Source of the DNA: Aphelenchoides besseyi | Taxonomy: Eukaryota > Nematoda > Chromadorea > Rhabditida > Aphelenchoididae | Assembly: GCA_024699855.1 (NCBI GenBank) | Contig: JAMPIQ010000003.1 | Location: forward strand, 2,108,001 to 2,172,000 | Direction of reading: 5' to 3' | DNA length: 64,000 nucleotides | In this document: positions 59,392 to 64,000 of the stretch, in pieces | Layout: each line of letters begins with the position of its first letter | How positions within the stretch are numbered: position 1 is the first letter of the stretch | The notes under the pieces: model-generated | What the model saw: only the letters and a program-made list of their open reading frames with translations | Told to the model about the DNA's origin: nothing | Databases searched by the model: none | Made by a program: the position numbers and the translations under genes

Positions 59392-62004
59392 TCATTGATT
59401 TTCGTTTTGTTCTAATGCGGTCGTCGAGTCAGCTGAAGCCATTGTTAAGTCGGACATTGGCGGAATTGAGTCTGCAGCATCAACGGACGAAGGAGGATCG
59501 GCAATAATTGATGCAGCCGATGCTTCAACGGGCAAATCATCAACAGATTCGGGCATTGCACTGCTGGACAGTTGAGATTCTTCATCGATGTGCGGTGGAG
59601 TTTCCATGGAGGCTGATTGAGTGTAGTCGTTTGATATTTCAAAATCAACTGCAGTATCAATAGTCGAGTTGGCAGGAACAGTCGATGTCACGGACGCCAA
59701 CTCGACAGCTGAATTGGGCAACGGATCAACGGGCATATTGCACTTCGACGGATGTTCTGATCCCATTGTTGCGACGGTCGACGATGCAGAAGGTGCTGGA
59801 GAAGAAGAACGAATAGGAATCGATGGATTGGCTGACAACGGAACGAAATTTGCTGATGGCAATACACCGCGTCTTGATCGTTGATGTTGCGGCGGAGGCA
59901 TTCCAGAAGGCCCGGATTGAAATTTGTTTTGTTGATACAGGCGAGGAACACTATAACCGGGCGGATGCTCAATCGACATCAAAGGTATTGGTCGCGATTG
60001 CATGTTTACGGTTGGCGGCGGCATTGAAGTGTAACAACGATTTGGCGATACTGCCGCGTGATGAGGAATCTGAGGTGGAGGTCCACTCATAAAATCGGGA
60101 GCAGGTAAGATCGTAGGTGGCGGTTGTGAAGTTGATTGATTTAAACTGGGAACCAACGAATTCAACAACGAAGTTTGTTTTAATGAGTTGCGAAAAGCAC
60201 TAATCGGAGATAAAGGTTCAGGTGCTGTCGGCGGTTGTTCCGAAGGTCCATTTGCGGGTACAAACGCTGGAGGTGGCACAGAGAAGTTCATGGGCATTGT
60301 CTGTGAAATTGGCGGCGGAACATTCGTCGGAGGTAACGTGTTGATTTCGACTGTTGACGTCGGCGGAAGTTCAGTCGGCGGCATCTGTTGAGGTACGAAC
60401 TGATGATGCACGCCATTTGGTTGTGGTGGAGCAACAGAAGTTGGAACGAAAACGGTTCCAGCGGGTTGATCGAGAACTGGTTGAATGAATTGTGGCGGTG
60501 GTTCTTGGAAGACAATCTGCTGAGGTGGTGGAACGTGTTGCACATCCTAAAAAAAGTTATTGTTTAAATTAAACTAACCGTCAACAACCTGAACAATCGC
60601 TGGTGGAGGAACTCCGCGCAATTCCATTGGAATATGTTTGAGCAGATGATCCCAACTAGGATCGTGATTGCCAATCATTGGTGCATCAGCTGGAGGTAAC
60701 AAGTCAACAACGTGCATTCGAATCGAACCACTGCTCAGTGTGATATCCGATGGATCTAAAATTAAAGGTAAACAAAAGAATTCCGCAGAAGACAAACCGA
60801 TAGAAATATCAAACGGCGCCATTTCGTCCATTGATGGAGCACATTGTTTGAGTTGATGAAATGAACGTACTTCCTCGTCGTTCATCAAATGTTCCAAATC
60901 ATTCAGGATGGCTATTTCCGTATTGCAAATCGATCGGGCCTCACTGAAAATTGGATGCAAAGATGAGAACCTTGAAAATAAATCTACTACCCGGTTAATC
61001 TTCTTCGATTCGAAGTCAACAGCTCTCGTTTTTTGTTCAAATCATACATGATCTCGAGAACCTCCACCATTTCAGTCTTACTTAAAACCGACATCTCTTC
61101 TTGTGGTATCGAGAAAACCACGTCTAAAGCGCTGACCAATGACATAGTCCGTAACTGTCGCAAAGTCTTCAAAACCGGTGGTGCATTCTCATCCGATGTC
61201 AAATACGAAGGTTCGGGAGTTCGAGGACCACGACCATTCGAATTGATGGGCTTCGAATTTTGTTTTGCAGGTGAAGGCGAAGACACGTCCAAACTATTCG
61301 AATTTGCGGAAGTCGAGAGCTTCGACTCGGCAGTTTGACGAAAGTTGAAGCGTCTCGTATCGTGTCCACTGAAGACAAATCAAGAATGAAATTGAATCGT
61401 GAACTCACCTCGACTTTAAGTCTCCGAATTTCATTTCTTTCAACTTTTCCAGCTTCTTTTTTTCTTCGTTTTCTTGCGAATGTGTTCGTTTTAGACTTGC
61501 GCCGTTGGGTTCGTTTTCGTCTTCGGAGATGGAACGACGTTGTTCTTTCGATCGGTTTCTTTTGTGCCGTTTACGAGACTTTTTATCGGCCCGTTTCAAC
61601 TTCGCTTCTTCGCTCGTTCTCTCCGCATCGTCCGCAATTTCGCCGGTACTCGAGAGTTCGCCTTCGGAAATGGCAACTGGTTCCATCGACTCCACCACAT
61701 TGTCGATTGATTTCGTTCGCTCTTCGGTATCTATCGGTTCTTCATCTTCGCTGTCAATCTCGTCGACAATTTCAGATTTAATCGGATTTTCGGTCTTCAT
61801 AGCCCTTGACTCGTCCTTCATCGAATTCGATGTTTCCATTGCTTCGGGAGGTGTAACTAAAAAGCAATTGAAAAATACTGAATCAAACTTCTTACCGGGT
61901 CCTCGTTCCATTCGTTCGCTTTGAGTGTTCGGAACGTTTGTTGCCTCAACGTCGATCGACATCTTCGATTCTTCGAACTGATCGTCTGCCACAATGTCCG
62001 ACAT
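59392..62004 (-). CDS. Proline-rich nuclear protein (unclassified)
   Basis: Not recognised. The start MSDIVADDQFEESKM (62004) begins an acidic, Ser/Glu-rich N-terminal third with a strongly basic patch (KLKRADKKSRKRHKRNRSKE, likely nuclear localisation signal) and the block EEKKKLEKLKEMKFGDLKSR. The middle has a helical segment (LVSALDVVFSIPQEEMSVLS) and a conserved-looking acidic and hydrophobic run (PSWDHLLKHIPMELRGVPPP). The C-terminal exon of about 380 residues is very rich in Pro, Gln, Ser and Val. Introns are about 40-55 bases; the join before DVQHVPPPQQ uses a GTTGTT donor. It could be a transcription or RNA-processing regulator; that is inference. Confidence 0.6.
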
Positions 62005-62226
62005 GATCACAATAAAAAGTTCGATGCCGAACAGCAAGAGCGGCAGATAAACGCGAAGCGAACTTCAAAGCCAACGGTCGAGAAAATCGATTCGACTCAA
62101 CACTTTGGCATCACAACGAAAATGACCAACGGAAACGGTGAGAACTAGTTTCTAAGCTAACAATAACCATCCAATTGCAATATTGGTTTATTATGAACAT
62201 AACAAAAACCTAACAATATGAACAAA

Positions 62227-62680
62227 TCAAACTATTCCCGCATCCTTCGAACTTTTCGACTCCAAAAGTCGACGCATTCTTTCGCGTTCCATCATCTGCT
62301 CACGACGATTCTCGATGACACGGGCTTTGACAACCACGAACGAACTGAATCCGACGAGAATGATTCCACCAAAAGCCAACCAAATGAGTCTGTGATCTCG
62401 ATTCAGCCCCAGACGTCCGACCAATTCGGAACGGTAATTCCAACGTTGCTTCTGACCGTGAAACGTCTCTTCGTGCCAATATTCTTTGGGATCACGAACC
62501 ACTTGTTCACGACGATACTTTTCTTTCAGTAGATCCGCTTGACTGCAATTGCAATTGGAATCGAAACAACGAACTCAAAACTCACGTTAAATTGTGTTTA
62601 TTCCGAAGGCTTTCATCGAATTCCAACTTTTTCGACGTTGAACTCGAATTCTGTTGAAAGAAGATAGACGAAAAGAACAT
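62227..62680 (-). CDS. Small single-pass membrane protein
   Basis: Not recognised. Two exons give about 113 residues, starting MFFSSIFFQQNSSSTSKKLE (62680). The second exon carries DLLKEKYRREQVVRDPKEYW and a membrane segment HRLIWLAFGGIILVGFSSFV, then a very basic, charged tail (ARVIENRREQMMERERMRRL). A basic, charged C-terminus after a membrane segment suits a mitochondrial inner-membrane or assembly protein, but nothing specific is visible. Divergent from the gene at 62923. Confidence 0.55.
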
Positions 62681-62922
62681 CGTTACTGGTCGTAGAAACA
62701 AGCAACGTTAAAAATCTCCAGAAATTTCAAATCGAATTCTCCGTTACATTCGAGCGAACTCAAAGCGGAGGTATTTCGCTTTTCGTTCTTGTTGATCAGT
62801 ACTCTGTGCCGGGGAGGAGTTCGTATTTCTAGCAATTGTCACGTAAACATCGAGTACAACATTTGCTCCTGAATTTTATTTAAGCAAAAGTTTCTGTTTC
62901 CAGTCGATTTCTTCCGAAAACG

Positions 62923-63160
62923 ATGGTGAAGATTAGTCGGACAGCAAAAGAGGTCACAGCGTTCGTTGCGTTTCTTGGTGGCAAGTTCGCTTCTTGTTAT
63001 CTTTTTACTATTAAACATTTCAGCGATTCATGTTGCTTACTACACGATTCAAAACAACGAATCGCTGGTGGCAAAGAACGAACGTCAGGAGCTTTTTTAC
63101 ATCCGTTGGCTCAAGGAGCGTATTCCGGCGTTGAAAGGAATTGGAAACTCGGATGATTAG
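62923..63160 (+). CDS. Small single-pass membrane protein
   Basis: Not recognised. Two exons give about 64 residues: MVKISRTAKEVTAFVAFLG, then AIHVAYYTIQNNESLVAKNE onward, ending GIGNSDD. A membrane segment is near the start. The intron has two in-frame donors: a GC donor (GGTG|GCAAGT) or a weaker GT donor three bases earlier; both keep frame. A TTTCCAG lies 20 bases upstream of the start and probably accepts a spliced leader. The size, basic N-terminus and charged tail resemble small mitochondrial proteins. AATAAA follows at about 63241. Confidence 0.55.
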
Positions 63161-63423
63161 AAGGAAACTTCCGATGTGGTCTTGTTGTTATGTTAGTTCC
63201 GTAGAAACGTGTAATTTTATTCAATCTATGTCCCCTTTGATAATAAACAATTCTTAAGTCCTTTGTATGAAAATTAGCTTATTTGAAGGTAAACAGCCCG
63301 ATTAGAAGGTCCTTTTAAAGCAGTAGGAAGATGAAGATTCAAGAAAAAACATCCCAATGACGTATAATTGAGAAGAACAGTGAGAGGAAACGTGAATGAA
63401 CGGCAATTTTCAGTCCATCTGGA

Positions 63424-63759
63424 ATGCAGTCTGCAAACTTGTGGCTCTTGGTCGTCCGTTTCTCTCGGCTTTCGCCTCGTCAATTGAATTCGCTGAAACT
63501 GGTCGGAGAAAAAACTGCGGGTTCAGCGGTTGGATTTCAATTTGCGCACTTGGAATCCTCAACCAACGGTGCTTCTCGACAATTGACCGCAACTTGGCGA
63601 TCTGCTTTCCGTTACTCGACCGCTTGTTGTGTTGGGTTTATTGTTTTGGTTGTAATTGCTCAATTGCAGACTCAAAACAACGAAAATTGCCGCTATCAAC
63701 GTTCTCGACGTTCTCAATCCGTGATCGACGGACGCGAGTCGTTGTTTGACAACAAGTAG
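63424..63759 (+). CDS. Small protein with basic N-terminus and one membrane segment
   Basis: Not recognised. One exon, 111 residues, starting MQSANLWLLVVRFSRLSPRQ, which is Arg/Ser-rich without acids and may be a mitochondrial presequence. A membrane segment follows at TACCVGFIVLVVIAQL, then a charged tail ending SLFDNK. An overlapping frame starts at 63396 (MNGNFQ...) but lacks these features. The stop lies 51 bases before the next gene's start, with a TTTCAG between them, so the two may be co-transcribed. Confidence 0.5.
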   Translation: MQSANLWLLVVRFSRLSPRQLNSLKLVGEKTAGSAVGFQFAHLESSTNGASRQLTATWRSAFRYSTACCVGFIVLVVIAQLQTQNNENCRYQRSRRSQSVIDGRESLFDNK

Positions 63760-63810
63760 TAGGAAGTTGTTTAGAAGAAGGTTTCGAATTTGTCCGTTTC
63801 AGTGTGTTCA

Positions 63811-63977
63811 ATGCCGTTGCCCGATGAGACATCCACGCCGCCATCGGCGGATTTGGATTTCGATCAAATTCAAGAGCAACTTCAACTGAAAAACGAACGC
63901 GAACAAATGGCGTTGAAGGTGTTGACGGAAAAGAAAGCTGAAGACAAAGCACAACCCGAACCTGTTCCTGTTGTTAG
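63811..63977 (+). CDS. First exon of a gene cut by the window end
   Basis: Not recognised. Starts MPLPDETSTPPSADLDFDQI (63811), acidic and helical, with a coiled-coil-like QEQLQLKNEREQMALKVLTE, then an acidic PEPVPVV end. A GTAACT donor follows at about 63978, so the rest is outside the window. A TTTCAG lies 9 bases upstream of the start codon and suits spliced-leader trans-splicing of a downstream operon gene. Confidence 0.5.
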
Positions 63978-64000
63978 GTAACTTTTTGATTTTCTTTTTC

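Overview
This window is nuclear DNA of a nematode. Its genes are split into many small exons by introns mostly 37-60 bases long, with GT donors and acceptors ending in either TTTCAG or TTTAG. The gene set is nematode-like: a supplementary nuclear receptor with a CNSCAAFFRR P-box, a Srsx-type chemoreceptor, an MSP-like protein, a Ly6/ET-type cysteine module and two yolk-receptor-like LDL receptors. Acceptor sites a few bases upstream of some start codons suggest spliced-leader trans-splicing. The genus cannot be fixed from sequence alone. I see no rRNA, tRNA or CRISPR array.

Layout. 1-15 kb: a nuclear receptor (1241-2814), three orphan membrane or secreted genes (3049-7959), an orphan multi-membrane coiled-coil gene (8966-10038), a second orphan membrane gene (11519-12521) and a candidate SAS-6 centriole protein (12834-14299). 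15-20 kb: a chemoreceptor with a broken seventh membrane segment, a decayed LINE reverse-transcriptase fragment, and a perfect-loop inverted repeat. 19.4-25.2 kb: a dense block with SEC61 alpha, two basic orphans, an MSP-like protein and an orphan with propeller-like repeats. 26-36 kb: two divergent paralogues of the LDL-receptor family on opposite strands, with a secreted Gln/Pro/Tyr-rich protein between them.

37.9-50.4 kb is a housekeeping block: metaxin, ASF1, PGAP1, LSM4, PEX13, a Ly6/ET-like secreted protein, the RTEL1 helicase and an LC8-type dynein light chain. 50.7-56.7 kb is a 6-kb gene-poor stretch with only short open frames. 56.7-64 kb holds a neuromedin-U-type neuropeptide receptor, a proline-rich nuclear protein, two or three small single-pass membrane proteins (probably mitochondrial) and the first exon of a gene that runs off the window, placed so close to its upstream neighbour that an operon is likely.

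Most exon joins were worked out by eye from reading frame plus GT/AG signals, so individual boundaries may be off by a few codons. Two genes (the candidate SAS-6 and the chemoreceptor) need an awkward splice or a frameshift to keep their conserved C-terminal parts. These are flagged.
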